Origin: Falsigemmobacter faecalis
GTDB lineage: Bacteria; Pseudomonadota; Alphaproteobacteria; Rhodobacterales; Rhodobacteraceae
Reading direction: 5' to 3'
NCBI RefSeq assembly: GCF_003863335.1
Contig: NZ_RRAZ01000003.1
Span: 124,001 to 188,000 of the forward strand
DNA: 64,000 nt
A program made the position numbers and the translations under genes. Numbering within the stretch: the stretch's first letter is position 1; every line of letters begins with the position of its first letter. A model generated the notes under the pieces. The model saw only the letters and a list, made by a program, of their open reading frames with translations. It searched no databases and had not been told where the DNA came from. This document shows, one piece after another, positions 9,020-17,815 of this stretch.

Positions 9020-10096
9020 ATGCTCTATCGTGAAGCCGGGCAGTTCAAAACCTCCTACCGTGCGGACAATCAGACCTTTCCGATCCGCATCGACCGCATC
9101 GGCTATTTCGTGCTGCTGGCGGTGGCCTTCCTGGTCGTGCCCTTCTTTGTCACCGATTATATGGCCAATGCGGTTCTGGTGCCCTTTCTGATCTATGCGA
9201 TCGCGGCTCTGGGGCTGAACATTCTGACCGGCTACTGCGGCCAGGTCAGCCTGGGTACCGGCGGTTTCATGGCGGTGGGCGCCTATGCGGTCTACAAGCT
9301 GATGACCACCTTCCCGGAGGTCAATCTGGCGATCCATGTGCTGCTGGCGGGCGGGATTACCGCGCTGGTCGGCACGGCTTTTGGTCTGCCAAGCCTGCGG
9401 ATCAAGGGGTTTTACCTCGCCGTGGCGACGCTGGCTGCGCAGTTCTTCCTGGTCTGGCTCTTCAATAAGGTGCCGTGGTTTTACAACTATTCGGCCTCGG
9501 GCATGATCACGGCGCCGGAGCGCACGCTTTTTGGCGTCAGCATCGCGGGACCGGCCACGGCGGCCTGGGCGAAGTATCTTTTCTGCCTCGTATTCACGGT
9601 CGGCCTGGCCTGGCTGGCGCGCAATCTGACGCGCGGGGCGACGGGGCGCAAATGGATGGCGATCCGGGATATGGATATCGCTGCTGAGATCATCGGGGTG
9701 AACCCGCTGCGCGCCAAACTCTCGGCCTTTGCGGTCAGCTCGTTCTTCATCGGGGTGGCGGGGGCGCTGTTCTTCGCGGTCTATCTCGGCGCGGCTGAAG
9801 TGGGGGAAGCTTTCGGGATCAACAAAAGCTTCCTCGTGCTCTTCATGGTCATCATCGGGGGTCTGGGCTCTATCTTTGGCAGCTTTGCGGGTGCGGCCTT
9901 CCTGGTGGTGCTGCCGGTGGTGCTGAAGAACGTCCTGGTGGGGCAGCTTGGCTGGCCCACGGATCTCGCGGCCCATATCGAGCTGATGATCGTGGGCGCG
10001 CTGATCGTCACCTTCCTGATCCTTGAACCTCATGGTCTGGCGCAGCTCTGGCGCGTGACCAAGGAAAAACTCCGGCTCTGGCCCTTCCCGCATTAA
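9020..10096 (+). CDS. Branched-chain-type ABC transporter permease (LivM-like, copy 1)
   Basis: Second inner-membrane permease, 358 residues. Typical LivM features: LNILTGYCGQVSLGTGGFM near the first third, the SLRIKGFYLAVATLA segment, and C-terminal LILEPHGLAQLW. I place the start at the ATG at 9020, which has AGGAGG seven bases upstream; a TTG at 8996 is in frame but unsupported. An N-terminal tail of about 25 polar residues (FKTSYRAD) precedes the first helix and is echoed by KESYRADEA in copy 2. Confidence 0.92.
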   Translation: MLYREAGQFKTSYRADNQTFPIRIDRIGYFVLLAVAFLVVPFFVTDYMANAVLVPFLIYAIAALGLNILTGYCGQVSLGTGGFMAVGAYAVYKLMTTFPEVNLAIHVLLAGGITALVGTAFGLPSLRIKGFYLAVATLAAQFFLVWLFNKVPWFYNYSASGMITAPERTLFGVSIAGPATAAWAKYLFCLVFTVGLAWLARNLTRGATGRKWMAIRDMDIAAEIIGVNPLRAKLSAFAVSSFFIGVAGALFFAVYLGAAEVGEAFGINKSFLVLFMVIIGGLGSIFGSFAGAAFLVVLPVVLKNVLVGQLGWPTDLAAHIELMIVGALIVTFLILEPHGLAQLWRVTKEKLRLWPFPH

Positions 10097-10164
10097 GGGC
10101 GGCCCAATCAGAAGAACCAGGAAAACCCTGGCCCCTGTCACCAATTCCGGGAGGAGAAATCGGA

Positions 10165-11448
10165 ATGAAAGTCAGATTTGCTACCCTGGTCGCCGCCGCT
10201 ATTGCCACTGGCATGCCGGCCTTCGCCCAGGAACTGTTCTTCCCCAGCATGGTCTATCGGACCGGGCCTTTCGCGGCCTCCGGTATTCCGCTGGCCGATG
10301 GCTATGCCGATTACTTCACCATGCTCAATGAGCGCGATGGTGGCATCGGCGGCGTGAAGATTAAGCTGACCGAATGTGAGACCTCCTATAACACCGAGAA
10401 AGGTGTGGAGTGCTATGAGGGCTTCAAGGGTCAGAAACCGCTGCTGATCCAGCCGAACTCAACCGGCATCGCCTATCAGCTGATCCCCAAGGTTGAGGCC
10501 GATGGTCTGACCATGCTGACCCCGGGCCTTGGGCGGACTTCGGTGAAAAACGGTGCGGTTTTCCGCAATACCTTCAACTTCCCGTCGAACTATTGGGACG
10601 GCGCGTCGATCATCATCAAGCACCTGCTTGCTGAGAACGGTGACGATCTGAAGGGCAAGAAGATCACGCTGCTCTATCACAACTCGGCCTATGGCAAAGA
10701 GCCGATCCGCACTCTGGAAGAGCTGTCGAAGAAACACGGGTTTGAGTTCAATACCCTTCCCGTCGACAGCCCCGGCCAGGAGCAGAAAAGCCAGTGGCTG
10801 CAGATCCGCCGTGACCGCCCGGATTTCGTCATCATGTGGGGCTGGGGTGTGATGAACTCGGCCGCCATTCAGGAAGCCGCCAACGTGCGCTACCCGATGG
10901 AGAATATCTACGGCTCCTGGTGGTCGGGCTCTGAGAACGACGTGCGTCCGGCGGGCGATGGTGCCAATGGCTATAAATCGCTGAACATGCATGGCGCGAA
11001 CGGCGATTACCCGATCTTTGCCGATGTTGCGAAATACGTCAAAGACGCGGGCAAAGCGGCGGGCGCGGGCGATCAGATCGGCTCGATCATGTATCTGCGC
11101 GGTGTCTATGAAGGCGCGCTGGCCCATCTCGCGGTGCTGAAGGCTCAGGCCGACAACAACACCAAAGAGGTGACGCCTGCGATGATGCGCGACGCCCTGG
11201 AAGGCATGGAGGTGACCGAAGAGATCATGGCCGGTCTTGGCCTGCCGAACTTCGCGCCGCCCTTCAAAGCGACCTGTGAGAACCACGGTGGTGACGGCTA
11301 TGCGCTGATCCAGCAGTGGGACGCGAAAGCCGGTAAATGGAGCGCGATCACCGACTGGATCCAGTCGGATCTCGAAGTGATCGACCCGCTGGTGAAGGCC
11401 GACTCGGAAGCCTACGCCAAAGAGGCCGGCATCACGCCGAAGTGCTGA
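10165..11448 (+). CDS. Periplasmic substrate-binding protein of the Liv type (copy 1)
   Basis: Captures the transporter's ligand in the periplasm. 427 residues with a Sec signal peptide (MKVRF..., hydrophobic core, AFA before Q22). The mature part matches the type I periplasmic binding fold (Peripla_BP_6): MLNERDGGIGG and a long two-lobed body. Preceded by GGGAGGAG, a strong ribosome site. It ends shortly before a stem-loop (11456-11482), a common arrangement that lets the binding protein be made in excess. Ligand unknown; weakly like the aromatic/aliphatic acid binding branch rather than leucine, judging by context only. Confidence 0.9.
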   Translation: MKVRFATLVAAAIATGMPAFAQELFFPSMVYRTGPFAASGIPLADGYADYFTMLNERDGGIGGVKIKLTECETSYNTEKGVECYEGFKGQKPLLIQPNSTGIAYQLIPKVEADGLTMLTPGLGRTSVKNGAVFRNTFNFPSNYWDGASIIIKHLLAENGDDLKGKKITLLYHNSAYGKEPIRTLEELSKKHGFEFNTLPVDSPGQEQKSQWLQIRRDRPDFVIMWGWGVMNSAAIQEAANVRYPMENIYGSWWSGSENDVRPAGDGANGYKSLNMHGANGDYPIFADVAKYVKDAGKAAGAGDQIGSIMYLRGVYEGALAHLAVLKAQADNNTKEVTPAMMRDALEGMEVTEEIMAGLGLPNFAPPFKATCENHGGDGYALIQQWDAKAGKWSAITDWIQSDLEVIDPLVKADSEAYAKEAGITPKC

Positions 11449-11455
11449 TCTGACG

Positions 11456-11486
11456 ACGGTGGCCCCCGCGCGGGGCCACCGTTTTC
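11456..11486 (+). terminator. Stem-loop with T-run between binding protein and LivF-like gene
   Basis: Arms ACGGTGGCCCC (11456-11466) and GGGGCCACCGT (11472-11482), perfect 11 bp, loop of 5, followed by TTTT. It lies inside the operon, so it may act as partial terminator or 3'-end stabiliser for the binding-protein transcript. Confidence 0.75.
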
Positions 11487-11509
11487 CTGACGTTTCAAGA
11501 GGTTCAGTC

Positions 11510-12331
11510 ATGCTGGATGCGGCCCCGACCCGTGAGACCGTGCTTGAGGTCAACAATATCGAGGTGATCTACAACCACGTCATTCTGGTGCTGAAAGGCG
11601 TCAGCCTGACCGTGCCGAAAGGTGGCATCACGGCGCTGCTTGGCGGCAATGGCGCTGGCAAATCCACCACGCTCAAGGCCATCTCGGGCCTGCTGAAATC
11701 AGAGCGCGGGGAGGTGACCAAGGGCCAGATCCTCTACCGCGGTGAGAACACTGCCGACAAAGACCCCGCCGATCTGGTGCGCCGCGGCGTGATCCAGGTC
11801 ATGGAGGGGCGGCACTGCTTTGAGCATCTGACGGTGGAAGAGAACCTTCTGACCGGCAGCTATACCGGCAACAGCCGGGCTCAGGTCGCTGAAGATCTTG
11901 AGATGGTTTATAATTATTTTCCGCGTCTGCGGGAGCGGCGCAAATCCCAGGCGGGCTATACCTCTGGCGGTGAGCAGCAGATGTGCGCCATCGGCCGCGC
12001 CCTGATGAGCCGGCCCGAGACGGTGCTTCTGGACGAGCCCTCCATGGGTCTGGCCCCGCAGCTTGTGGAGCAGATCTTCGAGATTGTGCGCGAAGTGAAC
12101 GCCCGCGAAGGGGTGACTTTCCTTTTGGCTGAACAGAACACCAACGTCGCTCTGCGCTATGCCCATACCGGCTATATCCTGGAATCAGGCCGCGTCGTGA
12201 TGGAGGGGACCGCGCAGGAGCTGCGTGAAAACCCTGATGTTGCAGAATTTTATCTCGGCATGTCCGACAAGGGGCGCCGGAGCTTCCGGGATGTGCGCAG
12301 CTATCGCCGCCGCAAACGCTGGCTGGCCTGA
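11510..12331 (+). CDS. Branched-chain-type ABC transporter ATP-binding protein (LivF-like, copy 1)
   Basis: Second ATPase of the importer, 273 residues against about 235 for E. coli LivF. Walker A GGNGAGKST at 45-53, signature TSGGEQQMCAIGRAL, Walker B VLLDEPS, and LLAEQN switch region. After the normal end (EFYLG) a tail of about 23 residues follows, rich in Arg and Tyr and ending RRRKRWLA. The tail recurs in copy 2. The start ATG at 11510 has AAGAGG 8 nt upstream. Confidence 0.92.
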   Translation: MLDAAPTRETVLEVNNIEVIYNHVILVLKGVSLTVPKGGITALLGGNGAGKSTTLKAISGLLKSERGEVTKGQILYRGENTADKDPADLVRRGVIQVMEGRHCFEHLTVEENLLTGSYTGNSRAQVAEDLEMVYNYFPRLRERRKSQAGYTSGGEQQMCAIGRALMSRPETVLLDEPSMGLAPQLVEQIFEIVREVNAREGVTFLLAEQNTNVALRYAHTGYILESGRVVMEGTAQELRENPDVAEFYLGMSDKGRRSFRDVRSYRRRKRWLA

Positions 12332-12344
12332 GGGAGGGCAGACC

Positions 12345-13541
12345 ATGTCCTTTTATGATGATCTCGAAACCCGCAGCCAGGACGCCCGCGAGGCCGCCCA
12401 GCTCAAATTGTTGCAAGCGGCGCTGACAGCGGCCGCCTCTGCGCCCGCGGGGCAGCAGTATGCTGAGGCCCGGGTGCAAAGCCTTGCCGATCTGGCGCGG
12501 CTGCCGGTCACCCGCAAGTCAGACCTTGTCGCCCGCCAGCAGGCGGCGCCGCCTTTTGGCGGTTTCGCGGTGAAGGGCCTGTCGCATTATTTCCAGTCGC
12601 CGGGGCCGATTTATGAGCCTGGTGGCGCGGGCAATGACTGGTTCCGCCTTGGTCGCTTTTTGCATGCAAGCGGTGTGCGCGGCAGTGACATCGTGCAGAA
12701 CTGCTTTTCCTATCACCTGGTCCCCGCAGGCATCATGTTTGAAAGCGCGGCCCGTGCGGTCGGCGCCGCCGTGCTGCCCGCAGGCACCGGGCAGACCGAT
12801 CTGCAGGTGCGCGCGGCGCGGGATATCGGCTCAACCGTCTATGCAGGGACGCCGGATTTTCTGAAAATCATCCTCGATAAAGCGGATGAGCTGGGGGTGT
12901 CGCTGAAATTCGCCCGCGCGGTGGTGGGGGGCGGCGCGCTTTTCCCCAGCCTGCGCCAGGAATATGCCGATCGCGGGGTCATCACCCGGCAGTGCTATGC
13001 CACCGCGGATGTCGGCAATATCGCCTATGAGACCGAGGCCCTGGAAGGCATGGTCGCGGATGAGGGGATCGTGCTGGAAATCGTGCGCCCCGGCACCGGC
13101 GATCCGGTGCCGCCAGGCGAAGTGGGAGAGGTGCTGGTCACCAATCTTAACACCGATTATCCGCTGATCCGCTTTGCCACGGGCGATCTTTCTGCGGTGC
13201 TGCCGGGGGTGTCTTCCTGTGGCCGCACCAATATCCGGATCAAAGGCTGGATGGGTCGCGCCGATCAGACCACCAAGATCAAGGGCATGTTCGTGCGCCC
13301 CGAACAGGTGGCCGATTTCGTCTCCCGCCACCCGGAGGTGCTGCGCGCGCGCGTGGTGGCGGGGCGCGAGGGCGAGATGGACAGCATGACCGTGCAGGTC
13401 GAGACCCGCGCCTCCAACCCCGCGCTTTATGAGGCCTCGGTGATGGAAGCGCTGAAACTGCGCGGTCGGATCGAACTGGTGCCGCCGGGCTCGCTGCCCA
13501 ATGACGGTAAGGTGATCGACGATACCCGCAGCTATGGCTGA
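12345..13541 (+). CDS. PaaK-like (phenylacetate-CoA ligase family) AMP-forming ligase
   Basis: Member of the ANL superfamily, closest by appearance to phenylacetate-CoA ligase; activates an acid (perhaps aromatic) to a CoA thioester. 398 residues, slightly short of PaaK (about 430). Seen: PVTRKSDLV near the N-terminus, YHLVPAGIMFESAARAVGA, a Tyr-Ala-Thr-Ala-Asp motif in place of the usual YGLTE, RFATGDLS and GWMGRADQTTKIKGMFV, the adenylate-binding end. The usual glycine-rich SSGTTG loop is replaced by QSPGPIYEPGG, which is unusual. ATG at 12345 follows GGGAGGG. Directly follows LivF copy 1. Confidence 0.82.
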   Translation: MSFYDDLETRSQDAREAAQLKLLQAALTAAASAPAGQQYAEARVQSLADLARLPVTRKSDLVARQQAAPPFGGFAVKGLSHYFQSPGPIYEPGGAGNDWFRLGRFLHASGVRGSDIVQNCFSYHLVPAGIMFESAARAVGAAVLPAGTGQTDLQVRAARDIGSTVYAGTPDFLKIILDKADELGVSLKFARAVVGGGALFPSLRQEYADRGVITRQCYATADVGNIAYETEALEGMVADEGIVLEIVRPGTGDPVPPGEVGEVLVTNLNTDYPLIRFATGDLSAVLPGVSSCGRTNIRIKGWMGRADQTTKIKGMFVRPEQVADFVSRHPEVLRARVVAGREGEMDSMTVQVETRASNPALYEASVMEALKLRGRIELVPPGSLPNDGKVIDDTRSYG

Positions 13542-13815
13542 GGGGGCAGAACCAACGGATTTTGCCTGATATTTGGGCAAATGACGTTGGGGGACAGGGA
13601 AAGAAATCTGTTGCCTGAAGCGGCTTTCCTCTCATAGCCTTGAGGGGAGAGCAGCCAGAATCCTGAAGCGAATATGGGATTCGTCACAGGCTGCGACCGG
13701 GGTTTCCAGGAATGACGTCACGGGAAAGCGGCTTTCACCGCTCTCTCTGCGCATGTCCGGAACACCGGCTGACTGAGGGGGGAACTGCCATGCTGAGAAC
13801 CTGCGGAGGGATCTC

Positions 13816-14649
13816 TTGAGCGCGCCGTCAGACCGCGGAGCGACCCTGGAGGTCGAGCGCGTGAGCCTGGCCTTTGGCGGGCTGAAGGTGCTGCGCGATG
13901 TGTCATTCAAGGCCGAAGCGGGCTCTGTGACCGCGCTGATCGGGCCGAATGGCGCGGGAAAAACCTCGATGTTCAACTGCATCTCGGGGTTTTACAAACC
14001 AAGCCAGGGCCGGGTGCTGCTCGACGGCAAAGACGTCTCAAATGTCAAAGCCCATGGCCGCGCGGCTTTGGGCATGGCGCGCAGCTTTCAGAACATCGCG
14101 CTCTTTCGGGGCATGACGGTGCTCGATAACATCAAGCTTGGCCGCCACACGCATCTGAAAACCAATATCCTTCAGGGCCTCTTTCACATCGGCCCTGCCG
14201 CGCGCGAAGAAGAGGCGCTCCGCGCCGAAATTGAGCGTAAAATCATAGACTTCCTGGAAATCGACCACATCCGCAACAAGCCGGTGGCGATGCTGCCCTA
14301 CGGCCTGCAAAAGCGCGTTGAGCTGGCGCGGGCGCTGGCGATGCAGCCGCGCATCCTGCTGCTGGATGAGCCGGTGGCGGGGATGAACCGCGAAGAAACC
14401 GAAGACATGGCGCGCTTCATTCTGGATGTGAAAGAGGAATGGGGCGTGACGATCCTGATGGTAGAGCATGACATGGGTCTGGTGATGGATATCTCGGACC
14501 ATGTGGCGGTGCTGAACTTTGGCCAGAAAATCGCCGAAGGTGTGCCCTCGGTGGTGCAGAATGACCCGGAGGTCGCGGCGGCCTATCTCGGCTCGGGGGA
14601 CCCGGCGGCGCTGATGCGGCGTCTGCAGGCAGAGGAGGCGGGGGCATGA
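13816..14649 (+). CDS. Branched-chain-type ABC transporter ATP-binding protein (LivG-like, copy 2)
   Basis: Paralogue of the protein at 6754, 277 residues. Walker A GPNGAGKTS near 42-50, ARSFQNIALF, LPYGLQKRVELARAL, Walker B LLLDEPVAG and VEHDMG. Starts at TTG (13816), with GGAGGG five bases upstream; no ATG gives the full ABC fold. A 274-bp gap separates it from the PaaK-like gene and probably holds its own promoter. The stop overlaps the next start (ATGA). Confidence 0.92.
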   Translation: MSAPSDRGATLEVERVSLAFGGLKVLRDVSFKAEAGSVTALIGPNGAGKTSMFNCISGFYKPSQGRVLLDGKDVSNVKAHGRAALGMARSFQNIALFRGMTVLDNIKLGRHTHLKTNILQGLFHIGPAAREEEALRAEIERKIIDFLEIDHIRNKPVAMLPYGLQKRVELARALAMQPRILLLDEPVAGMNREETEDMARFILDVKEEWGVTILMVEHDMGLVMDISDHVAVLNFGQKIAEGVPSVVQNDPEVAAAYLGSGDPAALMRRLQAEEAGA

Positions 14650-15530
14650 ATGATGATCTGTTGTTCTTCACCGAAGTCACCCTTGCGGGGCTGGGGTCCG
14701 GCGCCCTGCTGGCGCTGACGGCGCTGGCCTTTGTGCTGATCTATAAGGCGACGCGGGTAATTAACCTTGCCGTCTCTGAGATCCTGATGCTGGGCGGCTA
14801 TCTCTTTTTCACTTTCGCGGCCTCGCTCTCGCTGCCCTGGTGGGGTGCGCTGCCGCTGGCCATCCTCGGCGGCGGTGCGGTCGGCGCGATTGTTGAGCGC
14901 GGGCTGATCCGGCCGATGCTGGGTGAAAGCGCCATTTCGGTCTTCATGGTGACCGTGGGGCTGGGCTCGGTGCTGGTGGGGCTGGTGGAGGCGTTCTGGG
15001 GGACGGATCCGAAGTCGCTGCCGAATTTCATCGCCAATACGCCGGTGTTTTTCGGCGAGGCCTATGTCTCGCGCAAGATCCTGGTGGCCTTTATCGCCGC
15101 CACGGTGGTGATCGGCATTTTCCTGATCCTCTTTCGCTTCTGGCGCGGCGGCGTGGCTTTGCGGGCCACGGCGTCCGATCAGGCCGCGGCCTATAGCTGC
15201 GGGATCAATGTGCCGGGGGTCTTCTCGATCGCCTGGATCATCGGCTGCGCCACTGCGGCCGGGGCCGGGGTTCTGCTCGGGGCCATCGGCGGCATCTCTC
15301 CGGTCATGGGGGTCTTTGGCCTGTCTGCGCTGGTGGTGGTGATCGTGGGCGGTCTCGACAGCCTGCTTGGCGCGCTGGTGGGCGGGCTGGCGCTTGGCGT
15401 CATTCAGGCCTGGGTCTCGTCTTTTCTCGGCGGTGAATATGTCTCGCCCATCACCTTCGGCATCCTGATCCTCACGCTGGTGATCCGGCCCTACGGGCTT
15501 TTTGGCACCCATGAAATTGAGCGTCTTTAA
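14646..15530 (+). CDS. Branched-chain-type ABC transporter permease (LivH-like, copy 2)
   Basis: 294-residue inner-membrane permease, shorter than copy 1 (328). Hallmarks: GSGALLALTALAFVLIYKAT near the N-terminus and VIRPYGLFGTHEIERL at the end. Translationally coupled to the ATPase gene by a 4-bp overlap, and its TAA abuts the next ATG directly at 15531. Confidence 0.92.
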   Translation: MNDDLLFFTEVTLAGLGSGALLALTALAFVLIYKATRVINLAVSEILMLGGYLFFTFAASLSLPWWGALPLAILGGGAVGAIVERGLIRPMLGESAISVFMVTVGLGSVLVGLVEAFWGTDPKSLPNFIANTPVFFGEAYVSRKILVAFIAATVVIGIFLILFRFWRGGVALRATASDQAAAYSCGINVPGVFSIAWIIGCATAAGAGVLLGAIGGISPVMGVFGLSALVVVIVGGLDSLLGALVGGLALGVIQAWVSSFLGGEYVSPITFGILILTLVIRPYGLFGTHEIERL

Positions 15531-16574
15531 ATGATTATCGGCACCGCAAAAGAAAGCTACCGCGCCGATGAGGCGCTGCTGACCACCACCCCGCAACGGA
15601 TCTGGATGGCGATCCTGATGGCCGGGCTGGTGGCACTGCCCTTCTTCTTCAACACCTATTGGATCTATCTGGCCTGTCTGGTGATGATCAATGTGATTGC
15701 CGCCACCGGACTGAATGTGCTGACGGGCTTTACCGGTCTGGTGAGCCTTGGCCATGCCGCTTTCATGGCGGTTGGCGCCTATGCCGTTGCCTGGCTTGAG
15801 AAAAACACCGGGCTGCCCTTGCCGGTGAACCTGCTGGCAGGGGGGCTTTTGGCGGCTGCCGTGGGCGTGCTGGTGGGTCTGCCAAGCCTGCGCATCAAGG
15901 GGCTTTATCTGGCGATCGCCACCATCGCGGCCTCTTTCATTCTGCATTTCATCTTCATCGACTGGCGGTCCGTCACCGGCGGCACCGCCGGGCTGACGCT
16001 GGAGCCGGGGCGGATCTTCGGCTTTCAACTGGTGGAATACCGCCATCTTTACTGGCTGATCATGCCGGTCACGGTGCTGATGGTGACGGGGGCGGCGAAC
16101 CTCTTTCGCAACCGCATCGGCCGCGCTTTCATCGCCATTCGCGACCGCGATATCTCGGCCGAAGTTCTGGGGATCCCGATCCTGCGCTATAAGCTGTTAA
16201 GCTTTGGTCTCGCCTCGTTTTACGCAGGTATCGCGGGCGGGCTCTGGGTGCTGTTCTTCCGCGTGGTGACGCCCGAAAGCTTCCCGCTGGTCACTTCGAT
16301 CTTCCTGCTGGCGGCGGTGATTGTGGGCGGCATGGGCACCATCATCGGCGGCGTGATCGGCGCTTTGTTCATGACCATGGTGCCGGAACTGCTGCGCTAT
16401 GTGGTGGACTTCCTGTCGCCCGTCATTCCCAACGCCAGCCTGATCCTGTCGCCGGTGCGGACAATCGTTTTCGGCGCGCTGATCGTGGGCTTTCTGGTCT
16501 TTGAGCCCCAGGGCCTTGCCGAGATTATCCAGCGCATCCGCCGTTTCTTCCGGGTCTGGCCGTTCCGGACCTGA
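15531..16574 (+). CDS. Branched-chain-type ABC transporter permease (LivM-like, copy 2)
   Basis: 347 residues with LNVLTGFTGLVSLGHAAFM, SLRIKGLYLAIATIA and C-terminal VFEPQGLAEIIQ, all LivM marks. No spacing from the upstream gene. The N-terminal polar tail (KESYRADEA) resembles copy 1, supporting common descent of the two transporters rather than independent recruitment. Confidence 0.92.
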   Translation: MIIGTAKESYRADEALLTTTPQRIWMAILMAGLVALPFFFNTYWIYLACLVMINVIAATGLNVLTGFTGLVSLGHAAFMAVGAYAVAWLEKNTGLPLPVNLLAGGLLAAAVGVLVGLPSLRIKGLYLAIATIAASFILHFIFIDWRSVTGGTAGLTLEPGRIFGFQLVEYRHLYWLIMPVTVLMVTGAANLFRNRIGRAFIAIRDRDISAEVLGIPILRYKLLSFGLASFYAGIAGGLWVLFFRVVTPESFPLVTSIFLLAAVIVGGMGTIIGGVIGALFMTMVPELLRYVVDFLSPVIPNASLILSPVRTIVFGALIVGFLVFEPQGLAEIIQRIRRFFRVWPFRT

Positions 16575-16624
16575 CACTTCACCTGACGACCACACGCAAC
16601 CCAATGACATCCGGGGAGGAACTC

Positions 16625-17812
16625 ATGTCACAGGTTTCACGTCGCTCACTTTTGCAACTGATGGGCGCTACTGCCATGGCCACGGGGGTTCTGGGAGGGA
16701 CCACCCTGGCCGCCTTCGCCGATGACAGCGAACTGGTGATCGGCGGCTCGCTGCCGCTGACCGGGGTGTTCGGCTTTGCCGGCGTCGCCATTGAAAAGGC
16801 GATGCAGGATTATGCGAAGATCATCAACGATCAGGGTGGCATCGCGGGCCGCAAGGTGCGCCTTGCCTATGAGGACACGGCCTATAAGCCCGATACCTCG
16901 GTTGCCGTCTTCAACAAGCTGACCAGCCAGAACGACATCCATCTTTACTATGGCGACTCGACGGCTTTCGCGAAAACCATCTCGCTGGAACTGGCCCGTG
17001 CGGACCGCATCCTGATGGGTGGCGCTTCTTTCGCGACCGAGCTGAATGACCCGGTCAAACACCCCAATATCTTCATTCCGGGGCCGGATTATTCCGAGAT
17101 GTTCTCGATTCTGCTGGAGCATATCGCCAGGGAAAAACCCGGCGCGAAGGTGGTCTTCGTCTGCTCAGACTCCGAGTTCGGCCGCGACCCGATTGAGCCT
17201 GGAGCCGCGCGGGCCAAGGCCCTTGGCCTCGATATGGGGGATGTGATCATCACGCCGCCCGGCTCGGTTGATGTCTCGACCGAGGTGCTGAAGCTGCGCC
17301 GTGCGCGGCCGGATTACGTGATCTTCCACGGCTATATCAAAGCGCCGCTGCCGGAGTTCATGAGTCAGGCGAAGCAACTGGGTCTTGAGACCAAATTCAT
17401 GGGCACTTTCTGGTCGATGGACAGCTCAATCTGGGATGATGTGGGCGATGTCGCGGATGGCTTCATGGGCATCATGCCCTACCGCTATTACTACGACACC
17501 GAGCCTGCGCCGATGCTGGATAAGATCCGTGAGATGCGCGGCGAATATCAGGCCACCGGCTATATGCAGGGCATGATCTCGGCGATGATCCTGCTGGAAA
17601 GCGCCAAACGCGTGCTGGAGGATGGTCAGGAGCTGACCGGCAAAAACCTGAAAGCCGCGATGAATACCATCAAGGACTTCGACACCGGCGGTATCATCGG
17701 CGTGCCCTTCTCGATGGCCGGAAACTCGATCCCGGTGGGCCGCGTGTATCAATACTCAGCCGCTGAGAAAAAGATGAACCCGGTCTCTGACTGGATCAAC
17801 GTCGGAGGCTGA
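16625..17812 (+). CDS. Substrate-binding protein of the Liv type with twin-arginine-like signal (copy 2)
   Basis: 395 residues. The N-terminus carries SRRSLLQLMG (residues 5-14) followed by a hydrophobic stretch and ...AAFA before D33, resembling a Tat signal; copy 1 has an ordinary Sec signal. The mature part is a type I periplasmic binding fold (IGGSLPLTG, INDQGGIAGRKV). ATG at 16625 preceded by GGGGAGG. Diverged strongly from copy 1, so the ligands are likely different. Tat assignment is by motif only. Confidence 0.9.
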   Translation: MSQVSRRSLLQLMGATAMATGVLGGTTLAAFADDSELVIGGSLPLTGVFGFAGVAIEKAMQDYAKIINDQGGIAGRKVRLAYEDTAYKPDTSVAVFNKLTSQNDIHLYYGDSTAFAKTISLELARADRILMGGASFATELNDPVKHPNIFIPGPDYSEMFSILLEHIAREKPGAKVVFVCSDSEFGRDPIEPGAARAKALGLDMGDVIITPPGSVDVSTEVLKLRRARPDYVIFHGYIKAPLPEFMSQAKQLGLETKFMGTFWSMDSSIWDDVGDVADGFMGIMPYRYYYDTEPAPMLDKIREMRGEYQATGYMQGMISAMILLESAKRVLEDGQELTGKNLKAAMNTIKDFDTGGIIGVPFSMAGNSIPVGRVYQYSAAEKKMNPVSDWINVGG

Positions 17813-17815
17813 GAC

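Noticed and set aside
14583-16046. 487-codon open frame opposite the second LivH/LivM genes
   Set aside because: Antisense to two well-supported permeases; composition (His, Gln, Asp, Arg) is that of a reverse-strand shadow.
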